DNA of 64,000 nt from NCBI GenBank assembly GCA_965198415.1, contig CBDAPN010000031.1:186001-250000 (forward strand), written 5' to 3'. This DNA is from Endozoicomonas sp965198415. Its GTDB lineage: Bacteria; Pseudomonadota; Gammaproteobacteria; Pseudomonadales; Endozoicomonadaceae. Made by a program: the position numbers and the translations under genes. Within the stretch, counting starts at the first letter, position 1. Every line of letters starts with the position of its first letter. Below the pieces are notes generated by a model. The model was given only the letters and a program-made list of their open reading frames with translations, made no database searches and was not told the origin of the DNA. This document shows positions 36,452 through 46,942 of this stretch, piece after piece.

Positions 36452-36528
36452 GCGCTCGTAGCTCAGCTGGATAGAGTACCTGGCTACGAACCAGGCGGTC
36501 GGAGGTTCGAATCCTCCCGAGCGCGCCA
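36452..36528 (+). tRNA. tRNA-Arg (ACG), copy 2
   Basis: Identical over 77 nt to the copy at 36320-36396, with a 55-bp spacer. A tandem duplicate in the same transcript. Confidence 0.97.
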
Positions 36529-36537
36529 TTTTATGAC

Positions 36538-36630
36538 GGTGGGGTGGCCGAGCGGCTGAAGGCGCTCCCCTGCTAAGGGAGTATACGGTTTGTAGCCGTA
36601 TCGAGGGTTCGAATCCCTCCCTCACCGCCA
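36538..36630 (+). tRNA. tRNA-Ser (GCT)
   Basis: A 93-nt class II tRNA with long variable arm (tatacggtttgtagccgta) and encoded CCA. Acceptor ggtgggg/cctcacc, anticodon stem ctccc/gggag with loop ctgctaa, anticodon GCT. It starts nine bases after the second tRNA-Arg. The RHS island begins downstream of its 3' end. Confidence 0.97.
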
Positions 36631-36858
36631 AAGTTTTAATCAGCCTTCCCTTCTTATACCCTTCAAAAAGTCACAGACCTTCCAATTCAGCCATTGTTGC
36701 TTAAAACAGCAGGCGCTTTACTAACGAACCTATTTGGCAAGACTAGAAAAGCAGCCTCAAGCAAGATGCCTAAGAGGCTAATATTTGCTTCTCTTTATGA
36801 CCCGAACGCAGGCAAACAAGTATTCAATGCGCTGCTTCTGGCAGCGTGTCTGCAAGGC

Positions 36859-39800
36859 TTACTGGTTACGGAGAATGAATGCGGCAAAAGCTTTGCGAAA
36901 TGCATACTGGTCTTGTTGGTCAGATGAATCCATCGCATGTTCTATCTCATGAGATAATACGGGCGTATACCTTCTTGCTGCTGGCCAATTTGTATAAGGA
37001 GGAAGCTTCGCTGGTCGACCGGCCGGAAATTTGGTGCCTGCAATGTTTTGCGAAGTAGAGCTGGTGGATTTTCCTGAAAACTCGCCCTCAATGGCATTTA
37101 CCTTGGGTTGCAATAACTCTTCATTCACATCTAAGTGACTTGATACGGTTGACGTACGAATCGCTAATGGGGGTTGTGCGTTCTGAGTAAAATTCGACTC
37201 GGGTATTGTACTGCCTTCATTAAGCACCAGAGGTTCAGTTTCTGCTGTTTCAGCAGCCGTTGTAAAAGAAGTCTCAGCCAGATTGTTGCTAGCGATACTA
37301 GCGCCACCTACAGTATTCGCAGGTGTTTCCATAAAAAGTCCGGCAATTCGTGAAACCATTCTGCTTGTAGCTCCCCTGACTGCCGAAGACAATATATAAG
37401 CCGTTCCAAATTGTGTTAGTAATGACAACATGATACCTACCGTCAGGAGAGTATTTGCAGCCACTTGGTTGCCACGATCAATGGCGGTTTGAGCACCTAT
37501 TAAGCTAAGCCCTCCCGCCGTTCCTACAGCAGAATTCAGAACTATATCCGACATGGCGAGTGTTTCTAAAGTCATTACTGCAGGTTCGACCTCCGGCAGA
37601 AAAAAGAAAGAAAAAGCCAGAAGAAAAAGGCTCTCTGCTATCAGTAATGCACCAAAAGTATAAGACAATATTTGTTTTGCATTTTGCCCCTCGGGGTCAA
37701 CAAAATCGATGGGGTTGGCCAGAGCGTAAGCGTAGCGGTTATCAACATGCTGATCATCACGGCTGATAAAACGTTTAAGTTGCGGGTGGTAAAAGCGGTG
37801 GCGTAAATAAACAAGTTCTGTCGCTTTATCTTTGAGCTCTTGATTCCAGTGAAAATCGCCAGGGGCGCTCTCTTGGTTTTTATCAAGGCTTTTGCCGTAC
37901 CCTTCGTAGTGATAAAAGCGGGTGGTTTGCTCCTTGTTTGCATCTACGCTGAGCCGGGCGGTGGTGCTTTGATTGGCAATAAACAGCTGCTCGCCAACGC
38001 CTTTTCGTAGTACACCAACGTATTTGTTGCCGAGCTGAATATAATCATGCAGTTTGCCGTTTGTTACGACCGATTGCGCCCGGCCATTGAGGTGATAATG
38101 AAACGTCTGAATGCCGTGGTCGTTGTGCAGCTGCGCCAGCATGCCGTCGGGTAAATAGTAGAAGTTGCTCAGCACCTTACCTTGGGCGTCGGTCACTGAG
38201 GTCAGTAATCCTAAGTCATCGTATTGGTATTGATTGCCTTGGTGGTCGCTCTGGATGCGGCCATTGTCGTCATGGCGGATGGTGGTGACAGAGGCGGCAT
38301 TTTTGGTGCTGACCAGCTGATCCAGATCGTTGTAAGTGCGGTGGATGGTTTCGTTGGCGCGTTGTTCTTTGAGCAGGTTATTGTTGCCATCGTATTGGTA
38401 GCTGATGCGCTGCTCGCCACTGCTGCTGTGGTGTGACTCATCAATGAGGCGGTGTAGGGCGTCGTGGCGATAGGTGGATACCGTTGTTTTTTTGCCAGCC
38501 TCGCTCGTCTGTCGGATCAGCTCACCCCTTGGTAAGAACTGATAGGTTTTGGTCAGCAGGGGGGCTTCTGCTTTGGACACCTTTTCTTTGGCGACGCGGC
38601 CAAAAGCGTCATAGCTAAAGCGCTCTGTGGTTTTGTCAGTCCCCGCTATATCACGCTCAATAGTGAGCAGCTGGCCCTGCATGCCATTGTTGTCTTTGCC
38701 ATAGGTGAGCAGTATCTGGCTGTTGTCGCTTTTGATCGCCGAGAGTTTGCCTTTGTCTTTGTCGTCGTAGTGGTAGTTAAGCACTCGCTGACCAATATTC
38801 TCTTGACGCACCAGTCGACGTTTGTCGTCGTAGTGGTAGCGCTGTTGCCTGTGCTGGTTGTAGGTGAGGCCGGTTAAGTTCCCAGCCAAGTCGTATTGGT
38901 ATTGTTGGCTCTGGCCGTTGCTGTCGGTCCTCTGGGTGAGGCGGCCATCGGCGTCGTAGCTACGCAAGGTCTGATACGGTTTGTCCCGGCGGGTCCAACT
39001 GCTGGCAGTGATCAGGCCCCGAGGGTTGTATTGCTGTTTGATGACGTGTCCGTCGGGCAGTTCACGGGCCACTTCCCGGCCGTTTTTATCGTAGCGGTGG
39101 CGGGTGATGAGCGGTTTTTTTCCGGGACTGACCACCCGCTCTAGCTGGTTATCGGTGTTGTAGAGGTAGTTATAACCCCTATGAAGGCTCAGACTACCGT
39201 TGTCGTTTTGTGTTTTGGTATAGCCATAAACATTTTTGAACAGGTCGTAGGTGATGCTTTTGCTCAGGGAGATGCCATTAAACCCATAGAAGTCGATTTT
39301 ATTCTTGTGGTGGTCGGCATCGTATTGATAGTTTTTGCGCACGATGGAGTGCCGGCTGGCACTGTTCATATCAAACAGCGAGACCTCTTCGCGGATGAGC
39401 TCATTAAAGCCGTTTTTCTCTACGTAGCGATTAATGGCGGTTCTTGGCTCAGCCATTGGGTAGTGGGTGGTTTTAGTGGTTAAGAGCCAGGGGAGTTTTT
39501 TAATTTTTCGGTGCTGGTGACCATTGACGATGGCCTGTTGCGACAGGTCGTTATCGTCATAAATGAAGTGGGTTTTATTTGACCATGGGTCGATGCTTTC
39601 AATCAATCGCTTCTGGTCATCATACTCATAGGTGGTGGCGTGACCGAAACGGTTTTTGTGTACCGCTATCTTGCCAAAGGCGTTGTACTCTTTTTCTTCA
39701 ATGACCTGATAGGTGTCGTTGATTAGTTCTTCCTTTTTTATGATTCGCCCACCGCCATCTCGCTGGGTGCGTTGCTTGAAGCCGAGTGGGGATTTAAGCA

Positions 39801-41685
39801 CCGTTGCGTTGAGCCCGTCATCAGCGAAGACGTAGTGCTCAACTGCATGGATGTTGCCTTCGGGGTCGATATGTTGCGTCAGTTGGCCGAGGCTGTTGTA
39901 GCGAAACTCAGTTTTTTCACCGAGGGCTGAGATTCGGGCGATGCGTTGGTTATTGCGGGTATCAAGCACTTCGCGGGTTAAGTTGCCGAGGCTGCTTTCA
40001 TGGATGGTGGTTAAAACAGCGGACTGTTTATCAAAGAGGTAATGGGTTTTCTTGCTGGATTTTTGTATGCCGGGCACCCCCTTTGCAATCCACTTCAGTT
40101 GCCTGAAAATTTCCCGACCCGAGTCGTCGTGGAAATAGTCAAGCTGCTGCCAAGGGCACCACAGGCCGGAGCTTTCACCCTCCATGGCAAAAACTGCCTT
40201 ACTGGCGTGGGTTTTCTTTGAGGGCGAGAGGCGGTATTGGGTTTTTTTGGCTTTCCCAGACACTCTGTCCCGGTCGATGGTTTGGGCTCGTAGGCTGAAA
40301 TGGTCGGTAAAGTAGTCGTGGTTTACTGTCCGTAGGGGGCGCCAGTATGACGCCTCGCGGTGGTAAACCGAGTGACTGGTGGTGATCTTATTACCAAATA
40401 AATCATAGCGTTGCTCAGTGCGGTGACTTGGTATGTAGTCAGACAGGTTGTCATTCCAAATTGAGGAGGTAAGGCTTGTCGGTTTGTCGTAATTGGTTGA
40501 GCGGCTGTATTTGAATGGGCTGATCTTATAGGTGAAATCTACTTTGAGGAAGTTTGAATTGCCTTTTAAAGTGCGAATCTCCACCGGCAAATGCAGGAAG
40601 TTGTAGGTGAAAATTTTATGATGAATCTTCGAGCCGGTTGGGTCTTCCTGCACCTGTTCAACTTCAACTTTGTAGCGATAGTTGAAATTGTTACTGTCCA
40701 TCAAACTGTCCGTTGAATCCGACATGGTATAGAGCGGGTAGCCGGTGTAGTTGTTGTCTTCGGTGTAGTGATAATGGTTTTCGAAGTAGGTTTTTCGTAA
40801 TGAGTCGTCGTATTTTCGATAGCGAGAAACCACCGGTAAACTGCCAACACCCGTACTGCTTTTAAACGGAATAGTTTCGTAAGTGAGCTCAGTAATCATG
40901 CCGGAGGGGGTGGTTACTGTTTTTAATAATGTATAGCCATTGAAATTAACGTATTTGAAATCGTAGCGCTGGTTTAGGGGGTTCATAATGGTTGTAACCC
41001 CACTGGGAGAAAAATAAACACGCTGCTGTCGTTCATCTGGGTAGCGTACGATAAGAATGCCTGGCTCATAATCAAAAGTGTAACGGTTGCCATAATTGTC
41101 GGTAATGGCAGCAAGGCGAGCGCTGTGAACGCTGTTGATCGGCTCATTGTATTCAAAGGTGATTGCATTGGCGAAACGGTCCCGCTGATAAATCAGCAAC
41201 CCCTGTGGGGAGAAGTATTTAACGCTGCCATCTTTGTGCTGCGACTGATAACGATAAGTGAGCGACTTGTCTTCGGGAACGGGCAGGCCTTTGCCTTTAT
41301 CATCAAACCGGGTGCCGTGCAGGTTGAAATATTTTAAGCCGGAGCTGTAGAGCGTTTCATCGTGCCACAATGGGTCAATTAACCATTGCTGCCCTGCGAT
41401 GTTGGCTGTTTTGTAATCAATATGGTCTAAATCCAGCGCCCAGCCATTGGGTAAACCAAAGACGCCTCTTTTTTTGAAGCCGTAGGTTAGGTTAATGGTA
41501 AAGGGTGCCTGTTTGCCGGTCATTTTAATCAAGGTGTAGGAGAAGTGAAAGGTACCGGTGGCAGTATTAACGTAAGCATTCAGTTGTTTGGGGTGGTTGT
41601 AAGCCTGCGAGCCTTTATAGTTACTGTTTTGTGCGTGTGCAGTACAGCAGGTAACTAGCAGTAAAGCCAGAAAAGATCTGATCAT
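36859..41685 (-). CDS. Exported RHS/YD-repeat protein 1, tail with HExxH motif
   Basis: About 1608 aa from the ATG at 41685, which has GAGG four bases before it; an upstream in-frame ATG at 41739 lacks a ribosome site. A Sec signal peptide (MIRSFLALLLVTCCTAHA) leads into YKGSQAYN, a beta-rich N-terminal part, many YD repeats (about 550-1200) and the RHS core ending RYAYALANPIDFVDPEG. After this the tail of 274 residues begins (36859-37683): hydrophobic segments with the motif LIGAQTAIDRG, a Thr/Ser/Glu-rich linker, and a short end with LSHEIEHAMDSS, whose HEIEH (36937-36951) fits the zinc-metallopeptidase HExxH pattern. In RHS proteins the core forms a shell around a toxic tail. No immunity gene follows. 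The function of the tail is inferred. Confidence 0.88.
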   Translation of the reverse strand: MIRSFLALLLVTCCTAHAQNSNYKGSQAYNHPKQLNAYVNTATGTFHFSYTLIKMTGKQAPFTINLTYGFKKRGVFGLPNGWALDLDHIDYKTANIAGQQWLIDPLWHDETLYSSGLKYFNLHGTRFDDKGKGLPVPEDKSLTYRYQSQHKDGSVKYFSPQGLLIYQRDRFANAITFEYNEPINSVHSARLAAITDNYGNRYTFDYEPGILIVRYPDERQQRVYFSPSGVTTIMNPLNQRYDFKYVNFNGYTLLKTVTTPSGMITELTYETIPFKSSTGVGSLPVVSRYRKYDDSLRKTYFENHYHYTEDNNYTGYPLYTMSDSTDSLMDSNNFNYRYKVEVEQVQEDPTGSKIHHKIFTYNFLHLPVEIRTLKGNSNFLKVDFTYKISPFKYSRSTNYDKPTSLTSSIWNDNLSDYIPSHRTEQRYDLFGNKITTSHSVYHREASYWRPLRTVNHDYFTDHFSLRAQTIDRDRVSGKAKKTQYRLSPSKKTHASKAVFAMEGESSGLWCPWQQLDYFHDDSGREIFRQLKWIAKGVPGIQKSSKKTHYLFDKQSAVLTTIHESSLGNLTREVLDTRNNQRIARISALGEKTEFRYNSLGQLTQHIDPEGNIHAVEHYVFADDGLNATVLKSPLGFKQRTQRDGGGRIIKKEELINDTYQVIEEKEYNAFGKIAVHKNRFGHATTYEYDDQKRLIESIDPWSNKTHFIYDDNDLSQQAIVNGHQHRKIKKLPWLLTTKTTHYPMAEPRTAINRYVEKNGFNELIREEVSLFDMNSASRHSIVRKNYQYDADHHKNKIDFYGFNGISLSKSITYDLFKNVYGYTKTQNDNGSLSLHRGYNYLYNTDNQLERVVSPGKKPLITRHRYDKNGREVARELPDGHVIKQQYNPRGLITASSWTRRDKPYQTLRSYDADGRLTQRTDSNGQSQQYQYDLAGNLTGLTYNQHRQQRYHYDDKRRLVRQENIGQRVLNYHYDDKDKGKLSAIKSDNSQILLTYGKDNNGMQGQLLTIERDIAGTDKTTERFSYDAFGRVAKEKVSKAEAPLLTKTYQFLPRGELIRQTSEAGKKTTVSTYRHDALHRLIDESHHSSSGEQRISYQYDGNNNLLKEQRANETIHRTYNDLDQLVSTKNAASVTTIRHDDNGRIQSDHQGNQYQYDDLGLLTSVTDAQGKVLSNFYYLPDGMLAQLHNDHGIQTFHYHLNGRAQSVVTNGKLHDYIQLGNKYVGVLRKGVGEQLFIANQSTTARLSVDANKEQTTRFYHYEGYGKSLDKNQESAPGDFHWNQELKDKATELVYLRHRFYHPQLKRFISRDDQHVDNRYAYALANPIDFVDPEGQNAKQILSYTFGALLIAESLFLLAFSFFFLPEVEPAVMTLETLAMSDIVLNSAVGTAGGLSLIGAQTAIDRGNQVAANTLLTVGIMLSLLTQFGTAYILSSAVRGATSRMVSRIAGLFMETPANTVGGASIASNNLAETSFTTAAETAETEPLVLNEGSTIPESNFTQNAQPPLAIRTSTVSSHLDVNEELLQPKVNAIEGEFSGKSTSSTSQNIAGTKFPAGRPAKLPPYTNWPAARRYTPVLSHEIEHAMDSSDQQDQYAFRKAFAAFILRNQ

Positions 41686-41854
41686 GGTTCCTCTCACAAG
41701 GTGGGAAAATACACTGCTATGGTTGATTAAAGTGGGCACGATTCCACTTTAGTCAGTTTTTTAATATCAGATTTAAATAATGCAGTCGCTGTGTTGATAT
41801 TGAAATCGATCCAACTCAATAGCATAGATTTTAGACGACAATAATCAGGCTTAC

Positions 41855-41879
41855 TCTGAGGCTAACCAATAGCCTCAGA
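41855..41879. other. Conserved hairpin in the RHS1-RHS2 spacer
   Basis: Arms tctgaggct and agcctcaga with a 7-base loop, 31 bases past the RHS2 stop on the minus strand. The same hairpin recurs at 46943-46967. It may end or stabilise the transcript; no uridine run follows on the minus strand. Confidence 0.5.
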
Positions 41880-41910
41880 ATTTGCTTTTGTTATTACCAT
41901 TTAAAGTAAA

Positions 41911-44900
41911 TCATAATTGTGAAGAATTCAGATCTTCCGTTGATTTTAAGTTTAATAAACTGGTGTGTTCTGTTGATGTTGATAACTGTTCATTTAATCC
42001 TTTTGCCAGAAATTCTGCAGAACGGGAGAGTCTTTGGGAGGCGCGTTGAGAAAAAGCAGTCGCTTCTGAGGCGCTTTGCGTATGACTTAAAACTGGTTCA
42101 GATTGGCTTAATCTTGACGTAAATTGAGAGCTCAGGCTTGCCTTGTTGGACTCAAGTAAAGTTTCAGCCACCGTTTCTACGGTTTGTACGCTGTGGTTTG
42201 AAGCACCGAAAGGCGGAAAGTCTGATGCCTCTGCAACCAGGTCTCGTAAGGCTTGCGCTGCAAATCTCTGGACTGCGCCTTGGGTTTGTACCTGTCTGAG
42301 GGTAAAAGGTCCGGCATACTCTACTAGGTCAAAACCGATAGTATTGCTTGTTGTGGCAGCCGTGGCGCCTGCTTGGGTAAAGCTCGAAGTTAAGCGTGTA
42401 ATCATTGGAACTACAGTGGATCTAATAAGAGGTGCCACTGCATAAATGGCCACCAGCCCTGACACCACGGACATAAGAATGCCTGAAATTTGAAACGCTT
42501 TTTCTGCACCGGCCTGGCCACCGTCGAGAGCGGCCTGAGAACCTATTAGCATGCCCCCTCCAACCGCTGCGAATGCAGAAGCGGCAATTGTTGCGTCTAA
42601 GTGGAGTTGGGAAGTTGCTGCAGTAGCAGCTGTAGTGCCAGTAGCAGCTGCTATTGTAGCTTCGCATTGAGCGATAAAAGCTGGTGAAAGCGGTGTGGCA
42701 AGGAATATAGTTACCAGGCCCGCTAAAGCTATTAATCCACCGAAAGTATAGGTCAATATTTGTTTTGCATTTTGCCCCTCGGGGTCAACAAAATCGATGG
42801 GGTTGGCCAGAGCGTAGGCGTAGCGGTTATCAACATGCTGATCATCACGGCTGATAAAACGTTTAAGTTGCGGGTGGTAAAAGCGGTGGCGTAAATAAAC
42901 AAGTTCTGTCGCTTTATCTTTGAGCTCTTGATTCCAGTGAAAATCGCCAGGGGCGCTCTCTTGGTTTTTATCAAGGCTTTTGCCGTACCCTTCGTAGTGA
43001 TAAAAGCGGGTGGTTTGCTCCTTGTTTGCATCTACGCTGAGCCGGGCGGTGGTGCTTTGATTGGCAATAAACAGCTGCTCGCCAACGCCTTTTCGTAGTA
43101 CACCAACGTATTTGTTGCCGAGCTGAATATAATCATGCAGTTTGCCGTTTGTTACGACCGATTGCGCCCGGCCATTGAGGTGATAATGAAACGTCTGAAT
43201 GCCGTGGTCGTTGTGCAGCTGCGCCAGCATGCCGTCGGGTAAATAGTAGAAGTTGCTCAGCACCTTACCTTGGGCGTCGGTCACTGAGGTCAGTAATCCT
43301 AAGTCATCGTATTGGTATTGATTGCCTTGGTGGTCGCTCTGGATGCGGCCATTGTCGTCATGGCGGATGGTGGTGACAGAGGCGGCATTTTTGGTGCTGA
43401 CCAGCTGATCCAGATCGTTGTAAGTGCGGTGGATGGTTTCGTTGGCGCGTTGTTCTTTGAGCAGGTTATTGTTGCCATCGTATTGGTAGCTGATGCGCTG
43501 CTCGCCACTGCTGCTGTGGTGTGACTCATCAATGAGGCGGTGTAGGGCGTCGTGGCGATAGGTGGATACCGTTGTTTTTTTGCCAGCCTCGCTCGCCTGT
43601 CGGATCAGCTCACCCCTTGGTAAGAACTGATAGGTTTTGGTCAGCAGGGGGGCTTCTGCTTTGGACACCTTTTCTTTGGCGACGCGGCCAAAAGCGTCAT
43701 AGCTAAAGCGCTCTGTGGTTTTGTCAGTCCCGGCTATATCACGCTCAATAGTGAGCAGCTGGCCCTGCATGCCATTGTTGTCTTTGCCATAGGTGAGCAG
43801 TATCTGGCTGTTGTCGCTTTTAATCGCAGAGAGTTTGCCTTTGTCTTTGTCGTCGTAGTGGTAGTTAAGCACTCGCTGACCAATATTCTCTTGACGCACC
43901 AGCCGACGTTTGTCGTCGTAGTGGTAGCGCTGTTGCCTGTGCTGGTTGTAGGTGAGGCCGGTTAAGTTCCCAGCCAAGTCGTATTGGTATTGTTGGCTCT
44001 GGCCGTTGCTGTCGGTCCTCTGGGTGAGGCGGCCATCGGCGTCGTAGCTACGCAAGGTCTGATACGGTTTGTCCCGGCGGGTCCAACTGCTGGCAGTGAT
44101 CAGGCCCCGAGGGTTGTATTGCTGTTTGATGACGTGTCCGTCGGGCAGTTCACGGGCCACTTCCCGGCCGTTTTTATCGTAGCGGTGGCGGGTGATGAGC
44201 GGTTTTTTTCCGGGACTGACCACCCGCTCTAGCTGGTTATCGGTGTTGTAGAGGTAGTTATAACCCCTATGAAGGCTCAGGCTACCGTTGTCGTTTTGTG
44301 TTTTGGTATAGCCATAAACATTTTTGAACAGGTCGTAGGTGATGCTTTTGCTCAGGGAGATGCCATTAAACCCATAGAAGTCGATTTTATTCTTGTGGTG
44401 GTCGGCATCGTATTGATAGTTTTTGCGCACGATGGAGTGCCGGCTGGCACTGTTCATATCAAACAGCGAGACCTCTTCGCGGATGAGCTCATTAAAGCCG
44501 TTTTTCTCTACGTAGCGATTAATGGCGGTTCTTGGCTCAGCCATTGGGTAGTGGGTGGTTTTAGTGGTTAAGAGCCAGGGGAGTTTTTTAATTTTTCGGT
44601 GCTGGTGACCATTGACGATGGCCTGTTGCGACAGGTCATTATCGTCATAAATGATGTGGGTTTTATTTGACCATGGGTCGATGCTTTCAATCAATCGCTT
44701 CTGGTCATCATACTCATAGGTGGTGGCGTGACCGAAACGGTTTTTGTGTACCGCTATCTTGCCAAAGGCGTTGTACTCTTTTTCTTCAATGACCTGATAG
44801 GTGTCGTTGATTAGTTCTTCCTTTTTTATGATTCGCCCACCGCCATCTCGCTGGGTGCGTTGCTTGAAGCCGAGTGGGGATTTAAGCACCGTTGCGTTGA

Positions 44901-46773
44901 GCCCGTCATCAGCGAAGACGTAGTGCTCAACTGCATGGATGTTGCCTTCGGGGTCGATATGTTGCGTCAGTTGGCCGAGGCTGTTGTAGCGAAACTCAGT
45001 TTTTTCACCGAGGGCTGAGATTCGGGCGATGCGTTGGTTATTGCGGGTATCAAGCACTTCGCGGGTTAAGTTGCCGAGGCTGCTTTCATGGATGGTGGTT
45101 AAAACAGCGGACTGTTTATCAAAGAGGTAATGGGTTTTCTTGCTGGATTTTTGTATGCCGGGCACCCCCTTTGCAATCCACTTCAGTTGCCTGAAAATTT
45201 CCCGACCCGAGTCGTCGTGGAAATAGTCAAGCTGCTGCCAAGGGCACCACAGGCCGGAGCTTTCACCCTCCATGGCAAAGACTGCCTTACTGGCGTGGGT
45301 TTTCTTTGAGGGCGAGAGGCGGTATTGGGTTTTTATGGCCTTCCCGGACACTCTGTCCCGGTCGATGGATTGGGCTCGTAGGCTGAAATGGTCGGTAAAG
45401 TAGTCGTGGTTTACTGTCCGCAGGGGGCGCCAGTATGATGCCTCGCGGTTATAAACCCAGTGACTGGCGGTGATTTTATTACCAAATAAATCATAGCCTT
45501 GGTCAGTGCGGTTACTTGGTATGTAGTCAGACAGGTTGTCATTCCAGCTTGAGTGGATGATGCTGGTTGGTTTGTCGTAATTGGTTGAGCGGCTGTATTT
45601 GAATGGGCTGATCTTATAGGTGAAATCTACTTTGAGGAAGTTTGAATTGCCTTTTAAAGTGCGAATCTCCACCGGCAAATGCAGGAAGTTGTAGGTGAAA
45701 ATTTTATGATGAATCTTCGGGCCGGTTGGGTCTTGCTGCACCTGTTCAACTTCAACTTTGTAGCGATAGTTGAAATTGTTACTGTCCATCAAACTGTCCG
45801 TTGAATCCGACATGGTATAGAGCGGGTAGCCGGTGTAGTTGTTGCCTTTGGTGTAGTGATAATGGTTTTCGAAGTAGGTTTTTCGTAATGATTCGTCGTA
45901 TTTTCGATAGCGAGAAACCACCGGTAAACTGCCAACACCAGTGCTGCTTTTAAACGGAATAGTTTCGTAAGTGAGCTCAGTAATCATGCCGGAGGGGGTG
46001 GTTACTGTTTCTAATAATGTATAGCCATTGAAATTAACGTATTTGAAGTCGTAGCGCTGGTTTAGGGGGTTCATAATGGTTGTAACCCCACTGGGGGAAA
46101 AATAAACACGCTGCTGTCGTTCATCCGGGTAGCGTACGATAAGAATGCCTGGCTCATAACCAAAGGTGTAACGGTTGCCATAATTGTCGGTAATGGCAGC
46201 AAGGCGGGCGCTGTGAACGCTGTTGATCGGCTCATTGTATTCAAAGGTGATTGCATTGGCGAAACGGTCCCGCTGATAAATCAGCAACCCCTGTGGGGAG
46301 AAGTATTTAACGCTGCCATCTTTATGCTGCGACTGATAACGATAAGTGAGGGACTCGTCTTCGGGAACGGGCAGGCCTTTGCCTTTATCTTCAAACCGGG
46401 TGCCGTGCAGGTTGAAATATTTCAAGCCGGAGCTGTAGAGTGTTTCATCGTGCCACAATGGGTCAATTAACCATTGCTGCCCTGCGATGTTGGCTGTTTT
46501 ATAATCAACATGGTCTAAATCCAGCGCCCAGCCATGAGGTAAACCAAAGGCGCCTGTTGTTTTGAAGCCGTAGGTTAAGTTAATGGTAAAGGGTGCCTGT
46601 TTGCCGGTCATTTTAATCAAGGTGTAGGAGAAGTGAAAGGTGCCGGTGGCAGTATTAACGGAAGCGTCGAGATAATTAGCATTGTTATAAGCTTGGGAGC
46701 CTTTATAATTACTGTTTTGTGCGTAAACTGTGCAGCAGGTAATTAGTAGTAAAGCCAGAAAAGTTCTGATCAT
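41911..46773 (-). CDS. Exported RHS/YD-repeat protein 2
   Basis: About 1620 aa from the ATG at 46773 (GAGAG before it; an ATG at 46827 is also in frame). Signal peptide MIRTFLALLLITCCTVYA, YD-repeat shell and RHS core are nearly identical to RHS1 and RHS3 at DNA level (offset 5088 from RHS1). The tail of about 286 residues (41911-42771) differs from RHS1: two or three hydrophobic segments including MLIGSQAALDGG, then a Ser/Thr/Gln-rich stretch ending STEDLNSSQL. No catalytic motif is seen in the tail. The tail is closely related to that of RHS3, so these two form the most recent duplicate pair. The spacer to RHS1 is 225 bp and has no immunity gene. Confidence 0.88.
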   Translation of the reverse strand: MIRTFLALLLITCCTVYAQNSNYKGSQAYNNANYLDASVNTATGTFHFSYTLIKMTGKQAPFTINLTYGFKTTGAFGLPHGWALDLDHVDYKTANIAGQQWLIDPLWHDETLYSSGLKYFNLHGTRFEDKGKGLPVPEDESLTYRYQSQHKDGSVKYFSPQGLLIYQRDRFANAITFEYNEPINSVHSARLAAITDNYGNRYTFGYEPGILIVRYPDERQQRVYFSPSGVTTIMNPLNQRYDFKYVNFNGYTLLETVTTPSGMITELTYETIPFKSSTGVGSLPVVSRYRKYDESLRKTYFENHYHYTKGNNYTGYPLYTMSDSTDSLMDSNNFNYRYKVEVEQVQQDPTGPKIHHKIFTYNFLHLPVEIRTLKGNSNFLKVDFTYKISPFKYSRSTNYDKPTSIIHSSWNDNLSDYIPSNRTDQGYDLFGNKITASHWVYNREASYWRPLRTVNHDYFTDHFSLRAQSIDRDRVSGKAIKTQYRLSPSKKTHASKAVFAMEGESSGLWCPWQQLDYFHDDSGREIFRQLKWIAKGVPGIQKSSKKTHYLFDKQSAVLTTIHESSLGNLTREVLDTRNNQRIARISALGEKTEFRYNSLGQLTQHIDPEGNIHAVEHYVFADDGLNATVLKSPLGFKQRTQRDGGGRIIKKEELINDTYQVIEEKEYNAFGKIAVHKNRFGHATTYEYDDQKRLIESIDPWSNKTHIIYDDNDLSQQAIVNGHQHRKIKKLPWLLTTKTTHYPMAEPRTAINRYVEKNGFNELIREEVSLFDMNSASRHSIVRKNYQYDADHHKNKIDFYGFNGISLSKSITYDLFKNVYGYTKTQNDNGSLSLHRGYNYLYNTDNQLERVVSPGKKPLITRHRYDKNGREVARELPDGHVIKQQYNPRGLITASSWTRRDKPYQTLRSYDADGRLTQRTDSNGQSQQYQYDLAGNLTGLTYNQHRQQRYHYDDKRRLVRQENIGQRVLNYHYDDKDKGKLSAIKSDNSQILLTYGKDNNGMQGQLLTIERDIAGTDKTTERFSYDAFGRVAKEKVSKAEAPLLTKTYQFLPRGELIRQASEAGKKTTVSTYRHDALHRLIDESHHSSSGEQRISYQYDGNNNLLKEQRANETIHRTYNDLDQLVSTKNAASVTTIRHDDNGRIQSDHQGNQYQYDDLGLLTSVTDAQGKVLSNFYYLPDGMLAQLHNDHGIQTFHYHLNGRAQSVVTNGKLHDYIQLGNKYVGVLRKGVGEQLFIANQSTTARLSVDANKEQTTRFYHYEGYGKSLDKNQESAPGDFHWNQELKDKATELVYLRHRFYHPQLKRFISRDDQHVDNRYAYALANPIDFVDPEGQNAKQILTYTFGGLIALAGLVTIFLATPLSPAFIAQCEATIAAATGTTAATAATSQLHLDATIAASAFAAVGGGMLIGSQAALDGGQAGAEKAFQISGILMSVVSGLVAIYAVAPLIRSTVVPMITRLTSSFTQAGATAATTSNTIGFDLVEYAGPFTLRQVQTQGAVQRFAAQALRDLVAEASDFPPFGASNHSVQTVETVAETLLESNKASLSSQFTSRLSQSEPVLSHTQSASEATAFSQRASQRLSRSAEFLAKGLNEQLSTSTEHTSLLNLKSTEDLNSSQL

Positions 46774-46942
46774 GGTTTCTCTCACAAGATGGCAAAATAC
46801 ACTGCTATGGTTGATTAAAGTGGGCATGATTCCACTTTAGTCAGTTTTTTAATATCAGATTTAAATAATGCAGTTGCTGGGTTGATATTGAAATCGATCC
46901 AACTCAATAGCATAGATTTTAGACGACAATAATCAGGCTTAC

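Noticed and set aside
36694..36927. 77-codon plus-strand frame after tRNA-Ser
   Set aside because: It overlaps the RHS1 3' end on the opposite strand, has no ribosome site and no recognisable content.
38224..39483. Plus-strand frames inside RHS1, repeated in RHS2 and RHS3
   Set aside because: They recur only because the core DNA is duplicated; they are antisense to clear YD-repeat coding sequence and contain no motif or start signal.
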